A DNA stretch of 64,000 nucleotides, taken from assembly GCA_025352685.1 (NCBI GenBank), contig JANXSN010000023.1, positions 1-64,000 of the forward strand, written 5' to 3'. The notes beneath the pieces are model-generated. The model was not told the DNA's origin. It made no database searches and saw only the letters and a program-made list of their open reading frames with translations. Numbering within the stretch: the first letter of the stretch is position 1; each line of letters opens with the position of its first letter. Below, piece after piece: positions 47,094-57,017 of the stretch. The stretch comes from Sphingomonadales bacterium (GTDB lineage Bacteria > Pseudomonadota > Alphaproteobacteria > Sphingomonadales > Sphingomonadaceae). The position numbers and the translations under genes are program-made.

Positions 47094-48608
47094 ATGAATC
47101 AGCCGCCACATCGGATTGTCGTGCTGGGCGGCGGCACCGCGGGATGGATGGCTGCATGCCTGATCGCCCATCGCTGGGGCCCGCACGGGACATTGGTGAA
47201 AGTCGTCGAATCGCCCGACATCGGGATTATCGGAGTTGGTGAAGGTTCGACACCGCAATTGAAGGCAATGTTCGACACGCTCGGCATTGCCGAAAGCGAA
47301 TGGATGCCTGCGTGCCATGCCACCTACAAAAACGGCATCGCGTTTCATGGCTGGTCGCACCGCCAGGGGTTCGAAAGTTATTTTCACCCCTTCCCGACCC
47401 AACTCGATCAGTACACTGCGCCGCATTTCTTCCTGCATACCCGCGCGCGACGCACCGGCCGCGATGTCTGGGCTCATCCCGACCGGTTTTTCCTCCCTGC
47501 GCGGCTCGCCGCCGAAACGCGTGCGCCCATTGCCCCACCAAATTTTCCGTTCAACATCGGCTATGGCTATCATTTCGATGCGACGCTCGTTGGCCAGTTT
47601 TTGCGCACCCATGCCACCACAAAACTTGCGGTAACGCATGTTTTGCGAACGGTACGCAGTGTCCGCCTTGCCTCCGAGGGCACCGTGGCTGCGCTTGTCT
47701 GCGACGATGGTGAAGAGTTCACGGGTGATTTCTTCGTCGATTGCTCGGGTTTCCGTAGCGCGATCCTGCAGGAGGCATTGGGCGAACCGTTCCAGTCGTT
47801 TTCCAGCAATTTGTTCAACGATCGCGCGGTTGCGATGCCAACCCCGAATGAGGGCGGCCCCCTGCTTTGCGAAACCCGCGCCACGACGCTTTCGGCCGGC
47901 TGGGCATGGAGGATCCCGCTGACGAACCGAACCGGCAACGGCTACGTCTATTCGTCAGCTCACAAGACCGAGGATCAAGCGGAGGCCGAATTGCGCGCGC
48001 ATCTAGGGGCTGGCGACCACGATCCGCCGGCACGCCACCTGAAAATGAAAGTCGGCCGGGTCGCGCGCAGTTTGGTGAATAACTGCCTGGGTGTCGGGCT
48101 CGCCCAAGGGTTCATCGAACCGCTCGAGGCGACCGCGCTCCACATCGTCGAAGCGACCGTGGAGGGCTTCATCGAGGCGTTCGAAGACGAAAACCTTACC
48201 GACACTGCCATGACCAAATTCAATCAGGCGATTGCCGCCCGCTACGAAGGGATCCGCGATTACATTGTCGCGCATTATCGGTTCAACACGCGCGCAGACA
48301 GCGACTATTGGCGCGCCAACGCCGCGAACCAGAACCTGTCGGACTCGCTCAAGGCAGTGATGACGTGCTGGTTTCAAGGAGGAGACCTGAGCGCGGAGAT
48401 CGCTACGCAAAACATTGCCCGTTATTATCCGTCACTTTCATGGCACTGCCTCATGGCGGGCTATGGGACCTTTCCCGACGATGCCAAGCTGAAGCCACCG
48501 GACCGTGACCTTGCGATTGCCGACATGGCGCAGATAGAGCGATTCGTCGGGGGGTGTGCGCAGAATTTTCCTGCGCATGGAGCGGCCATTGCCGCGCTTG
48601 CAATTTAG
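47094..48608 (+). CDS. flavin-dependent halogenase-like protein, copy 2
   Basis: 504 residues from the ATG at 47094; an upstream ATG (46989) would add 35 unconserved residues. FAD motif GGGTAGW at 12-18, lysine K79 (TYKNGIAF), WAWRIP at 270-275 and active-site E345 in EPLEATA. The Ser of the usual EST motif is replaced by Ala (EAT), a difference from copy 1 that may affect catalysis. The proteins share the fold but the loops differ, for example the aromatic-rich HPFPTQLDQYTAPHFFLHTR insertion here, so they probably act on different substrates. It closes the locus. Confidence 0.88.
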   Translation: MNQPPHRIVVLGGGTAGWMAACLIAHRWGPHGTLVKVVESPDIGIIGVGEGSTPQLKAMFDTLGIAESEWMPACHATYKNGIAFHGWSHRQGFESYFHPFPTQLDQYTAPHFFLHTRARRTGRDVWAHPDRFFLPARLAAETRAPIAPPNFPFNIGYGYHFDATLVGQFLRTHATTKLAVTHVLRTVRSVRLASEGTVAALVCDDGEEFTGDFFVDCSGFRSAILQEALGEPFQSFSSNLFNDRAVAMPTPNEGGPLLCETRATTLSAGWAWRIPLTNRTGNGYVYSSAHKTEDQAEAELRAHLGAGDHDPPARHLKMKVGRVARSLVNNCLGVGLAQGFIEPLEATALHIVEATVEGFIEAFEDENLTDTAMTKFNQAIAARYEGIRDYIVAHYRFNTRADSDYWRANAANQNLSDSLKAVMTCWFQGGDLSAEIATQNIARYYPSLSWHCLMAGYGTFPDDAKLKPPDRDLAIADMAQIERFVGGCAQNFPAHGAAIAALAI

Positions 48609-48876
48609 TCCCACCGATTTGAGCACGGTAGAATTGTCGAGACCGCAGTGACACTTGTTGTCGGGGCGGGGTCACGAACCGGTGAGCTTTACCCGGCGCC
48701 GATTCGGCAGTGCGCGGCACTAAGGTCGAGAGGTCGTTCCACTCGCGATACGTTATCATAGGAACATCCGTGACGCGAACGCCCCTGACGCCGAACGCGC
48801 TGCAAGCGAAAGGGCAGTGGGCAACCTCTGACCTCGATCTTGCGCGACGCAGGGCGTTGAAAAGAACCACGCCACT

Positions 48877-50433
48877 CTGAGAAAAGCCAGCGTCTCGTCC
48901 GATCGCCAGGCGCTCTGGGCTTTCGTCCTCGGCTGTGCTGCGGTCACAACGGGCGTAGCTGCGCACCTCCCGATGTTTCTGATGACGCGGTCCATGCACT
49001 ATCATCTCGTGGGCATGCCGGTGGGTACCGGCATGATCGTTGGCATGGGCCTGATTTTGTCAGGCGGCATGATCGCCGGATACGGCCTGCTTCCCCGCAA
49101 CATCGAGGACCAGCGCGCGACCGCGGCTCAGATCGTCGTTGCCGCACCCGAGGATGCGCCGCTCAGCTGGCAGCACTGGCGGCTGATGTTCGTCCTCGTC
49201 GTCGCGCTGGTGATTGATGTGATGAAACTGGCTTCGCTCGGCTTCACGGCACCCGCGATGGTAGCCGAGTATGGCGTATCAAAGGCAACAGGCAGCCTCG
49301 TATTGTTCTTCGCGCTGGTGGGAACCGTTGCAGGCTCGTTTCTGTGGGGCGTGATCGCAGACATTTGCGGCCGCAACGCCTCGGTCCTGCTGTCGGCGGT
49401 TATGTTCGTCGGCACGTCGATCTGTGGGGCGATGCCGAGTTTGGCCTGGAACATCGGCATGTGCTTCATGATGGGCCTATGCTCCCCGTCACTTATGCGC
49501 TCCTCGCCGAAATGATGCCAAGTCGCCACAGTGGATGGGCGCTTGTCCTCGTTGGTGGGCTCGGCGCGGTCGGTGGCTACTTCGCAGCGCGTGCATGGTC
49601 TGCGCTTTTGCAACCGACTTTTTGGCTGGCGGACCCTATGGCTCATCAATCTACCGGCCGGTATGTCGCTTGTCCTGATCGGCCGCTTCATCCCTGAGTC
49701 TGCGAAGTCTGTTCTTGCGCGCGGTCGCGTCCACGAAGCCGAAGCCGAAGCCGAAGCTGTCATGCGATTATTCGGTTCGCGCCGAAAAAAAGCCTCGCCC
49801 CAGCGCGTGCTGGTGGCGTCTTCGGGCTATGGCGCGCTGACTCGTGTACGGCTGGTTGGCAAGATTGCGGCGCTCCGCTGTTGCGGGCTCGCACGGGGCC
49901 TCGTCAATTTCGGCCGGCTCCTTTGGTTGCCCGCCGATCTTGTAGCCAAGGACTATTCTGTCGGACTCTCCAGCCGACTTCTCGCCGGGTCTGCGCTCAG
50001 TGCCTGCCCCACCGTATTCCTTGCGGCACTGCTCTATAGCAAATGGAGCAGTAAATGGTCGCTCATCGCTATGGTCGCGATTACCTAGGACGGCTTGCTG
50101 TTCGTGCTTCGCCTCGAAGCGTCCGGCATGGGTAGCCCGGTGCTGCCGATCGCATTGTTGATCGTTGGATCGAACGGCATCATTGCAATCCTGCTTCCCT
50201 ATGCTGCCGAGAGCGAGCCGCTCGGCGTCCTGGGCCGCGCAACTGGTTGGAATGCAGCTTGTACAAAGCGAGGTGGTCTTCTCGCACAGGTCTAGAGCAT
50301 CGCGGGACGGGTTCCGCCAATAGGGGTGGTCGCAGGGATGATCATGGTGCCGGCGGCGTATTCACTGCTCCTGGTCATGCTCTTGGGACGAGAGACGCGC
50401 GGTCAGGATCTGCGCGATCTCGAAACGTCGTAA
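48877..50433 (+). pseudogene. MFS transporter, frameshifted with two nonsense codons
   Basis: Frames joined end to end give one MFS protein. The first (48877 or 48973 to 49515) has LWAFVLGCAAVTTGVAAHLPMF, a cytoplasmic loop, and FFALVGTVAGSFLWGVIADICGR. A shift near 49485 leads to LPVTYALLAEMMPSRHSGWAL. A second shift in a T5 run at about 49620 leads to GWRTLWLINLPAG and RFIPESA, with TAG at 50086-50088 and again at 50293-50295, then LLVMLLGRETRGQDLRDLE. No ATG opens the N-terminal span, but an in-frame CTG sits at 48877. It resembles sugar or aromatic acid permeases. It is non-functional as written. Confidence 0.75.
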
Positions 50434-50793
50434 AGGCGCTCCCGGAGCAGCCGTGATGGTTGATCGCAATGTCACGATGGCAGCGCACGCGCTTCGCATG
50501 GCAAAGTCGGCGTTCCGTTGTCCGAGCAGGCTTGCTGCCGCGTAACCGCAGTGCGGACCGCGGGTGGGTGATATTTGGCAAGTCATTCTCGGCATCTGGT
50601 CCGGCCATCAACGTCGCCCCAGGTTACCGAGTTCAACGCACGACCGGGATATCCAAGCTCGTTTGGTTTCTCTGGCACCCTCGGCCGAACGAGGTGCGGA
50701 CGGTGACGCGAGACGGTTCGGCTACCAGCTTGGTGTCGGCTCGCTTCAGAATTGGTGATTGCCCCAGTCGTTTGCTCCCTTGGCGCTCGTCGA
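50434..50793. other. interval without a recognised gene
   Basis: 360 bases between the broken MFS gene and the minus-strand outer-membrane protein. The plus strand around 50640-50758 has a frame ending GYQLGVGSLQNW that could be the end of a lost gene. I see no promoter, repeat or RNA element that I can support. Confidence 0.35.
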
Positions 50794-51528
50794 TCAGAAG
50801 TGCATTTCGTACGAGATAAGGAGCCGAGCCTGGCCTTGTGTCCTGTCACGCGCAGCGCCGAACGCGCGGAGCCAGCCGGCTTCCACCTCAAGTTCGCCCG
50901 ACCCAAAATGGTCAATTTCAATTTTGATCTCGGGGCCGGCAAAATGCTCCTGACGCCCGCCAAAATGCTGGGTGGAACCAAGGTCGCCAAAAGCGGCGAC
51001 CCCAAGCCGCAGGTCGTTACCAATCACGGCCCAGTCGACGGATGCAGCGTAACTCAGATCGACGGGAGCGCTGTGCTGCAACGCATGCTCCGAAATCACG
51101 TTAAGGCGCGCGTCGAACGTCGCCGCACGGTGTTCGAGCAATACCTTGCCTTCGAGCACATCGCTGGTTCCGCGGAATCCATATTTATATTCGGCATAAA
51201 GCGCGACATCGAGCGCGAGGGCGTCGACGCGACCGAGCGTGTGAATTGCTTCGATCGACGCTGAATTAGCGCTGCGTTGCCCGTTGCCGTCGCGCCCGAT
51301 CTCTACCAATACTGCGCCAGCAAATCGGTTTGAAAACGCGTGTTCGGTCTCAAGAACGAGCCCGTCGGCGCCGTCATCCGCGCCGCCCATAAGGCGTCCG
51401 TAGCGCGCCTCGAATTCAGTAACGCCTTTTGTAACTGTAGCCCCGTAGACGGGATCCCCGACTCCGGGCGCCGCAAAAGCGGTCGCCGGTAGCACTAACA
51501 TCAACGCCCAAATGATTCCAAAACGCAC
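50794..51528 (-). CDS. outer-membrane beta-barrel protein
   Basis: 244 residues from a GTG at 51528 with AAGGGGA about 8 bases upstream; an ATG at 51579 is less likely. A signal peptide (GIIWALMLVLPATAFA) precedes alternating strands such as EFEARYGRLM, AGAVLVEIGRD, DVALYAEYKYGF and VDWAVIGNDLRLGVAA, and the protein ends in LLISYEMHF with a terminal Phe, the outer-membrane assembly signal. No family name is apparent. It stands alone on the minus strand. Confidence 0.72.
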   Translation of the reverse strand: MRFGIIWALMLVLPATAFAAPGVGDPVYGATVTKGVTEFEARYGRLMGGADDGADGLVLETEHAFSNRFAGAVLVEIGRDGNGQRSANSASIEAIHTLGRVDALALDVALYAEYKYGFRGTSDVLEGKVLLEHRAATFDARLNVISEHALQHSAPVDLSYAASVDWAVIGNDLRLGVAAFGDLGSTQHFGGRQEHFAGPEIKIEIDHFGSGELEVEAGWLRAFGAARDRTQGQARLLISYEMHF

Positions 51529-51805
51529 CGATTCGTTCCCCTTATCAAAACCTATATTGCGACGCATTCTCATTTGCAATTGAGATGTGTGCGAGAAGAA
51601 TGGGGGACTCTACATTGCCATGCGCAGCTTATCGGGCGAACGCCGCAATGCCGCCGCGTGTAGGCTAGCCCTGTCTTTGAGGATTGAACGCCCGGAACGC
51701 AGTGACGTGACTAGCGGAGCCAAGCGGGTCGCGACTGTCAGACAGCGATCTTGCCTGCCTTCAAAGCATCGCTTCGACTGTCACCCTGCTTCGACGTGAC
51801 CTAAT

Positions 51806-52609
51806 TCACGACGGTGGCGTGCGCCCTGTTATCAAGCGACCGACAGGCGGGGGCGCAAACGCCAGCGGCGGCACGAGCGCGCCTGGCGATCCGGCAGTGA
51901 CCACGCGGTAGAGTCCCTGTCCCAGTGAACTATAGGTTATCGCCTCGGTCAAAAGTAGCGACCCGATCATTGTCACGACGCCCCAGCGCCATGCAGGGTG
52001 TATGTGACCGACCCGTCGAAGGTCGGCGAATATACCAGCAATCGGGAAAATCATTGATACAGCAAAAGTTGCCTCCCAGGCCAACGGCTCGAAATACGGC
52101 AAGGGCAGCAGACGACCAAAGCCGGGTCCAAGCAACATCGACATGCCGCAGAAATGCAGACGCCGATGCCAGTCCGTCCGACGCCGCATTACGATCGCTG
52201 CAGTCGTGAGACCGACGAAGGTAAACAGGCTCAGCGGATCGAAGACGAGAAAGTGCAGAGGCCGGAAGAAAAACGGCACTTGGCCTCGACGGGCCATTGC
52301 CACCGTCACCGAGCATCCCAGAATGAGCATGGCGGCGATCCAACCCGTTGCAATCCAGCCCAGGCGGCGATGGAGCGCCAGTCGACCGGTTGTCGCGAAG
52401 ATATTCTGGAACAGGTAAAGCGTGACCCACCCCATGAACACGATTGCGTGCGCGTGGACGAGCAGGGGAGCCGAGAACGTCGAGCGGCCCGCAGCGAGCT
52501 GTACTGAGAACCCGGCAACCATGACAACGGTCATCGCGACCGCAGCGAACAAGAAGAACCTGTCGTCCGATCTTCGAGACGGTGCGACGCTTGCAGCTAA
52601 TGTTGCCAT
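51806..52609 (-). CDS. multi-span membrane protein (DUF2306-like)
   Basis: 267 residues with seven or so hydrophobic spans. The segment HAHAIVFMGWVTLYLFQNIFATTGRL followed by LHRRLGW is the histidine/aromatic signature of a widespread family of predicted membrane proteins related to DUF2306. A second block, RRTDWHRRLHFCGM, follows. The paired histidines could bind haem or metal, which is speculation. Function is unknown. No operon partner. The start uses the first ATG in frame. Confidence 0.65.
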   Translation of the reverse strand: MATLAASVAPSRRSDDRFFLFAAVAMTVVMVAGFSVQLAAGRSTFSAPLLVHAHAIVFMGWVTLYLFQNIFATTGRLALHRRLGWIATGWIAAMLILGCSVTVAMARRGQVPFFFRPLHFLVFDPLSLFTFVGLTTAAIVMRRRTDWHRRLHFCGMSMLLGPGFGRLLPLPYFEPLAWEATFAVSMIFPIAGIFADLRRVGHIHPAWRWGVVTMIGSLLLTEAITYSSLGQGLYRVVTAGSPGALVPPLAFAPPPVGRLITGRTPPS

Positions 52610-52818
52610 CGAGCCTGCTCCCTATGCGCCGCCGACCCTACTGCTGAGCCGTGTCGCAAGCAACTGACGCAGATCCCGCGCGCGCCCATCACGGCGGCAC
52701 ACGGCGTGAGGGACGCCGGATCCGACTTCCCCGCAGTCGACGCACGATGCAACTCGGGCCGGGTCGATGCTGATCGCCGTGAAAACAAAAAAAGCGGCAA
52801 CTCTAAACCTGGCGTTGC

Positions 52819-53115
52819 CTAAAGCCTGTCGACGACGGGGGTTGGCAGGCAGGTGTCGAAACGCCCGCCGAACTCGCCTGCTGAAACCCAACAGACTTCG
52901 GCGCGCTTGATACCGAAGCCCGGCACGCTGATTCCGAGCCACGTTGCAGGGGTAAGGGCAGTCTCGGACAGTGCGGTAAAGCCTCGCGCTGAGATATTGG
53001 TCAACCGAACCATGACTTCGCGATCGTCGAGCAACAGCATATTGGTAACCACATCGACCGCCTTGCGCGGTGACCGAGCGGCAAATTTGGTTATACTCTT
53101 GAGGTTGAGCGGCAT
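52819..53115 (-). CDS. PilZ-domain protein
   Basis: 98 residues. From the ATG at 53115 the protein reads LKSITKFAARSPRKAVD, then a beta-barrel with VMVRLTNISARGFTALSETAL and a later WLGISVPGFGIKRAEVCWVSAGEFGGRFD, the shape of a stand-alone PilZ domain. The RxxxR and D/NxSxxG motifs that bind c-di-GMP appear as R-K and N-ISARG, partly degenerate, so nucleotide binding is uncertain. A start at 53142 would add 9 residues. Such small PilZ proteins regulate motility or polysaccharide synthesis. Confidence 0.7.
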   Translation of the reverse strand: MPLNLKSITKFAARSPRKAVDVVTNMLLLDDREVMVRLTNISARGFTALSETALTPATWLGISVPGFGIKRAEVCWVSAGEFGGRFDTCLPTPVVDRL

Positions 53116-53454
53116 TGCAGTCTCCCACGCGACTGCAGCCAACTAGAGCGCATGAGGTTACAAAAGCGTTGCCGTGTCAGGGGATCGGAAGCGGAGGGGT
53201 GCCAACCAAAGTCGTTGCGTTTGGCTGCGCGCGCGCAAAGAGCCGCTCGGCTCGACTCATCGGCAAATTGGAGCGCATCGTTGGGTTGAGCGGTTGACCG
53301 CGCCAAAGCACCAGAAGCTGGTTATGACAGAGGTGTTCCAGCGGGCGCCTCTCTGTCGAGCCAGCTGCACGTCAACATGTCCGTAACAATTTTTGCGTGT
53401 CTGTAACAAAGCGCACAGCCATTCGTTTAATGTGCAAATCGGTAAGGGTAGGAT
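53116..53454. other. intergenic region between PilZ and AI-2E permease genes
   Basis: 339 bases, divergent genes on either side. Short frames only. I see no repeat or RNA. It should contain both promoters. Confidence 0.4.
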
Positions 53455-55407
53455 GTGACTGGGGAAACCGCGGGCCTGCAAGCCAATGATGGATGGACGT
53501 CGATCGGCGACCAGGTCGCCGGGACGCGCGACGCGCTGACCGGGCGGCTCGATATAAGGAACCGACCCGCAACGTTGGCAACGGCGGTACGCCAATTGTT
53601 CGGCCTGGCTTGCGGCACCGCCGCAATCGCCGCGCTCTATCTGGGTCGGGGCGTGCTTATCCCGATTACACTGGCGGTCATGCTGTCGTTCATCCTATCG
53701 CCAATGGTCAATTTTCTTCAGCGACTGAGGATCATGCGTGCCCCGGCAGTCGTCATGACCGTGTTGGCAGCGCTTTCTTTAGTCGGCGCAATCGGCATGC
53801 TCATCGGTACCCAGGCGGCGTCGCTCAGCGTCAATGCCCCTGAATATGCCCACGCGATCGAAGCGAAGGTGCAGTTGGTCCAGGGAATGGCGACGCAACG
53901 GATGATCGCGATTACCAAAGCGCTCGGCGGCGGGCGCAAGCCGCAGCGCTCCGTCCCCCTGGTTCCGACCAGCATCCTGAGTGGCGCTCGCAATTCAGCC
54001 TCAGGATCCAAGTCTGCGGTCCTTGTTGAAATGGCAGAGCCCAGGTCGACGCCCATGTCAGTCACCAAAACAATTCTCGAGCCGCTTGTCGGCCCGCTCG
54101 AAACCACCTTCATCGTGCTCATGGTCGCGATCTTCGTGCTCATGCAGAAAGAGGACCTGCGCGATCGCTTTATCCGTGTGTTCGGCTCGACTGATTTGCG
54201 CCGAACAACGATGGCGCTGGATGATGCGGGAAAGCGACTGAGCCGATATTTTGTCGCCCAGTTGGCGGTCAATACATCATTTGGTTTTGTCATCGCTGTT
54301 GGCCTGTGGCTGTTCGGCGTGCCCTCACCCGCAATGTGGGGCGTGATGGCGGGCATGTTACGCTTCGTGCCTTATATCGGGCCGGTCCTTGCCGCGGTTG
54401 CGCCCGTCGCGCTTGGCGCGGCGATCGATCCGGGTTGGTCGACGGCAATCTTCATCGCGCTTTATTTTGTTATCGTCGAAGGAGTGATCGGCTATATTAT
54501 CGAGCCGCTCCTCTACGGGCATTCGACTGGCCTGTCCCCCGTCTCGGTGATCATATCGGCGATCTTTTGGGCATGGCTATGGGGTCCAGTCGGCCTCATT
54601 ATATCGACGCCGCTGACGTTGTGCCTCGTCGTATTGGGCAGACACGTAAAGGCACTCGAGTTTTTCGACGTCATCCTCGGCGACCGGCCGGCGCTGACGC
54701 CAGTGGAGGGCTTTTATCAACGCATCCTTGCCAACAATGTCGATGAAGCATTGGCACAAGCCGAGGCCATACTCGGCGAATGCAGCATTCAAAACTATTA
54801 CGATGACGTGGTCATCAGCGCCCTTCGAATGGCAGCCACTGATGAAACGAAAGGCACGATCGAAAACGCCCATCTGGACGCGATAAAGCGGACCACGCTT
54901 GGGGTCGTCGAGGAACTGGCAACCCAAATTGAACAAGCGTCTGTCACCAAATCGTCAGTTTTGGCTTCGGTCCCCGCGGCGGTCGCCTGTGTGAGCGGCG
55001 GCGGCGCGTTCGACGAGGTCGTCGCAGCGATGCTCAAGCATGTTCTGGAGTGTCAGGGATACCGAGCGCGCCTGGTCACTCACGAGGCTGCGGCCCGCGG
55101 TGCCATTGTCAATCTCGACCTCGCCGGCATTGACACGATTGTGATTTCATATCTTGAACTGACCGGGGCGCCTGCCCAACTGCGCTTCCTCATTCGCCGT
55201 CTCCGGCAGAAGGCCCCAAACGCGAGGATCATCGTGGGGCTTTGGTTACGCGATGAACCCGCACTCGATGATAGCGCGGTGCAAACAACAATAGGCGCCG
55301 ACGCTTATGTCAGCACACTGACGGCTGCCGCCGCCGCGGTTGATGCGACAGCGCTGGAAAACGGCGTCGATGCCTTAAGCCCCGGCAATCGCGCCCGCCA
55401 AGGTTAA
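53455..55407 (+). CDS. AI-2E/PerM-family permease with extra C-terminal domain
   Basis: 650 residues from a GTG at 53455. Residues about 50-400 carry eight or so spans in the pattern of AI-2E/PerM transporters (LILSPMVNFLQRLRI, FVLMQKEDLRDRFIRVFG, GYIIEPLLYGHSTGLSPVSV, WAWLWGPVGLIISTPLTLCL). After about 430 there is an additional helical and Rossmann-like part (LGECSIQNYYDDVVISALRMA, then VSGGGAFDEVVAAMLKHVLE) similar to the corrinoid-binding modules of methyltransferase proteins, but the cobalamin-ligand DxHxxG motif is missing. So it is a fusion of permease and sensor-like module. Substrate unknown. Confidence 0.85.
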   Translation: MTGETAGLQANDGWTSIGDQVAGTRDALTGRLDIRNRPATLATAVRQLFGLACGTAAIAALYLGRGVLIPITLAVMLSFILSPMVNFLQRLRIMRAPAVVMTVLAALSLVGAIGMLIGTQAASLSVNAPEYAHAIEAKVQLVQGMATQRMIAITKALGGGRKPQRSVPLVPTSILSGARNSASGSKSAVLVEMAEPRSTPMSVTKTILEPLVGPLETTFIVLMVAIFVLMQKEDLRDRFIRVFGSTDLRRTTMALDDAGKRLSRYFVAQLAVNTSFGFVIAVGLWLFGVPSPAMWGVMAGMLRFVPYIGPVLAAVAPVALGAAIDPGWSTAIFIALYFVIVEGVIGYIIEPLLYGHSTGLSPVSVIISAIFWAWLWGPVGLIISTPLTLCLVVLGRHVKALEFFDVILGDRPALTPVEGFYQRILANNVDEALAQAEAILGECSIQNYYDDVVISALRMAATDETKGTIENAHLDAIKRTTLGVVEELATQIEQASVTKSSVLASVPAAVACVSGGGAFDEVVAAMLKHVLECQGYRARLVTHEAAARGAIVNLDLAGIDTIVISYLELTGAPAQLRFLIRRLRQKAPNARIIVGLWLRDEPALDDSAVQTTIGADAYVSTLTAAAAAVDATALENGVDALSPGNRARQG

Positions 55408-55955
55408 ATTGCGTGTTGGCTGGCAGCGCCAACAGAACAGCCCCGTGCGCGGAAAAAATGGAAGCCGAGTTAGATCGCACCCGTGCCCGGACAAAGACGG
55501 TGCGCAGTAAGGGCGCAGATCGATCGTCGAAACGGTAGAAAATGTACCGTCCGTCCGCTTGCACGACCACGTTACCCATATCCGCGAGTCGCTCGGCACG
55601 GATGCCATCGGTTCGGTCCACAAGACCGAGCGATACCGCTGTGTCAGCCCATCCTTGACCAATGCTCAATGCCTTTGGCACGCCATGCGTCTTGTGATGG
55701 CAGCGTCCCTGTCCGCGTGCCCGCGAATGTCGACATGGGGTGTGGGGTTGCTTTGGCCGGCACATTGCTGAGACTTGCTCTCGCGGAAATTGCGGCGCCA
55801 CCGGAACGATCAGGAGCTCGACGGGAGTGACAGCAACGAGCAGGATTTGTCAGGCAGGCATGATCACGTCGCAGGACTGCAGGAACCGTATGTTCGCGCG
55901 TTCGTTTCGGCGTTGGCTCCATCCACAATGGCGGGGAGCTATGGGAGAGACAAAA
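55408..55955. other. interval without a recognised gene
   Basis: About 550 bases after the permease gene. A minus-strand frame (55310-55801) overlapping the permease 3' end contains a believable segment RLADMGNVVVQADGRYIFYRFDD, but its flanks do not look like protein and I cannot assign a family. No RNA or repeat seen. The last bases carry GGGAGAGA before the start at 55956. Confidence 0.35.
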
Positions 55956-56228
55956 ATGAAACGTTTGAAATCCATGGTCTGCGCGGCAGTGATTTCCTGC
56001 ACGCTTATTGTGCCGGCGTCGGCGCAAATGAACAGCATGTCTAGCAGCACAAAGACGACCACAACGGGAATGGGCAACATGTCGAATACCCAAACGCATG
56101 AGAAGATGACGACCCACTCGACGTCGATCAAACCAATGGCCATGCAACGCCACCACAAGCGCCGTCATAATCGCGCCGTGCATCACACAATGACCAAATC
56201 GACGACGACGACTACAGAAGCAAAATAA
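55956..56228 (+). CDS. small exported Thr/Met/His-rich protein
   Basis: 90 residues, with GGGAGAGA upstream. A signal peptide (VCAAVISCTLIVPASAQ) precedes a low-complexity mature part rich in Met, Ser and Thr (MNSMSSSTKTTTTGMGNMS), a basic His/Arg/Lys cluster (RHHKRRHNRAVHHTM) and a Thr tail. Methionine and histidine clusters could bind copper, but that is inference. It ends at a strong hairpin shared with the converging VIT gene. Confidence 0.65.
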   Translation: MKRLKSMVCAAVISCTLIVPASAQMNSMSSSTKTTTTGMGNMSNTQTHEKMTTHSTSIKPMAMQRHHKRRHNRAVHHTMTKSTTTTTEAK

Positions 56229-56234
56229 GATTTG

Positions 56235-56264
56235 CCGGGCATGCAATCACATTTGCATGCCCGG
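56235..56264. terminator. bidirectional terminator-like hairpin
   Basis: A perfect 12-base inverted repeat (CCGGGCATGCAA / TTGCATGCCCGG) with a 6-base loop. It lies 6 bases after the stop of the Thr/Met/His-rich gene and 43 bases after the converging VIT gene. The A/T-rich loop edges give a short T-stretch on either strand. Confidence 0.65.
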
Positions 56265-56307
56265 ATTGCACAGGACTTCGACCACCGCACGCCCGGGTGT
56301 CAACAAG

Positions 56308-57015
56308 TCACCCAACGGTCACATTGAACAATCGTCCAACGCCTGCAGTTACGGCCATGGCAACCGCGCCCCAGAAAAAGACCCTTGTGACGCCTGGAAG
56401 CAGCGGGGCGCCGCCGGCGCGCGCGCCCGCAGCACCAAGCACGGCGAGAACCACGAGGGAACCACCGAAAACCGCCCAAATAACATGGGCGGCGGGGACC
56501 AATAAGGCCGTCAAGATAGGCGGTGCGGCACCCAATGCGAAAGAACTCGCAGACGCCAGCGCGGCCTGAATGGGCTTTGCGGCGCTGATGTCGGTCAGTC
56601 CCAGCTCATCGCGAGCGTGCGCTCCGAGCGCATCCTTGGCCATCAACTGTTTTGCAACAGTCACTGCAAGATCGCGATCGAGCCCGCGTTTGATGTAAAT
56701 CGCTGCAAGCTCGCGTGTTTCGTGCTCGGGATCGAGCCGCAATTCTTGCTGCTCGCGTGCGAGGTCGGATTGCTCGGCATCGCTCTGCGAGCTTACCGAA
56801 ACAAACTCGCCGGCGGCCATCGACATTGACCCCGCAGCCAGTCCTGCAATCCCCGTGAGAAGAATTTGCGACACACTCGACCCCGCTGCGGCCACGCCGA
56901 CGACGAGGCTCGAGGTCGACAACAGACCATCGTTGGCGCCCAGCACGGCAGCCCGAAGCCAGCCAGCGCGATTTAGATAATGACCTTCTGCATGCGATTT
57001 CGAAGGAGCAGACAT
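56308..57015 (-). CDS. VIT1/CCC1-family Fe/Mn transporter
   Basis: 235 residues. GANDGLLSTSSLVVGVA at 26-42 is the family signature, followed by the MSMAAGEFVSVSSQ helix whose acidic and methionine residues bind metal, an acidic cytoplasmic helix pair (DPEHETRELAAIYIKRGL), and three C-terminal spans. There is no ferritin-like extra domain. The family exports or stores Fe(II)/Mn(II) at membranes. Immediately upstream on the same strand lies a small ORF (57018-57221). Confidence 0.88.
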   Translation of the reverse strand: MSAPSKSHAEGHYLNRAGWLRAAVLGANDGLLSTSSLVVGVAAAGSSVSQILLTGIAGLAAGSMSMAAGEFVSVSSQSDAEQSDLAREQQELRLDPEHETRELAAIYIKRGLDRDLAVTVAKQLMAKDALGAHARDELGLTDISAAKPIQAALASASSFALGAAPPILTALLVPAAHVIWAVFGGSLVVLAVLGAAGARAGGAPLLPGVTRVFFWGAVAMAVTAGVGRLFNVTVG

Positions 57016-57017
57016 GG

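Noticed and set aside
39816-48608. Secondary-metabolite (halogenated product) gene cluster
   Set aside because: No synthase, prenyltransferase, carrier protein or tailoring set is present. The neighbours are glycosidases and sugar transport.
49740-49765. GAAGCC triplet-pair repeat as a mobile or variable element
   Set aside because: It is an in-frame Glu-Ala stretch of three copies within the loop of the broken MFS protein and shows no frame-changing potential.
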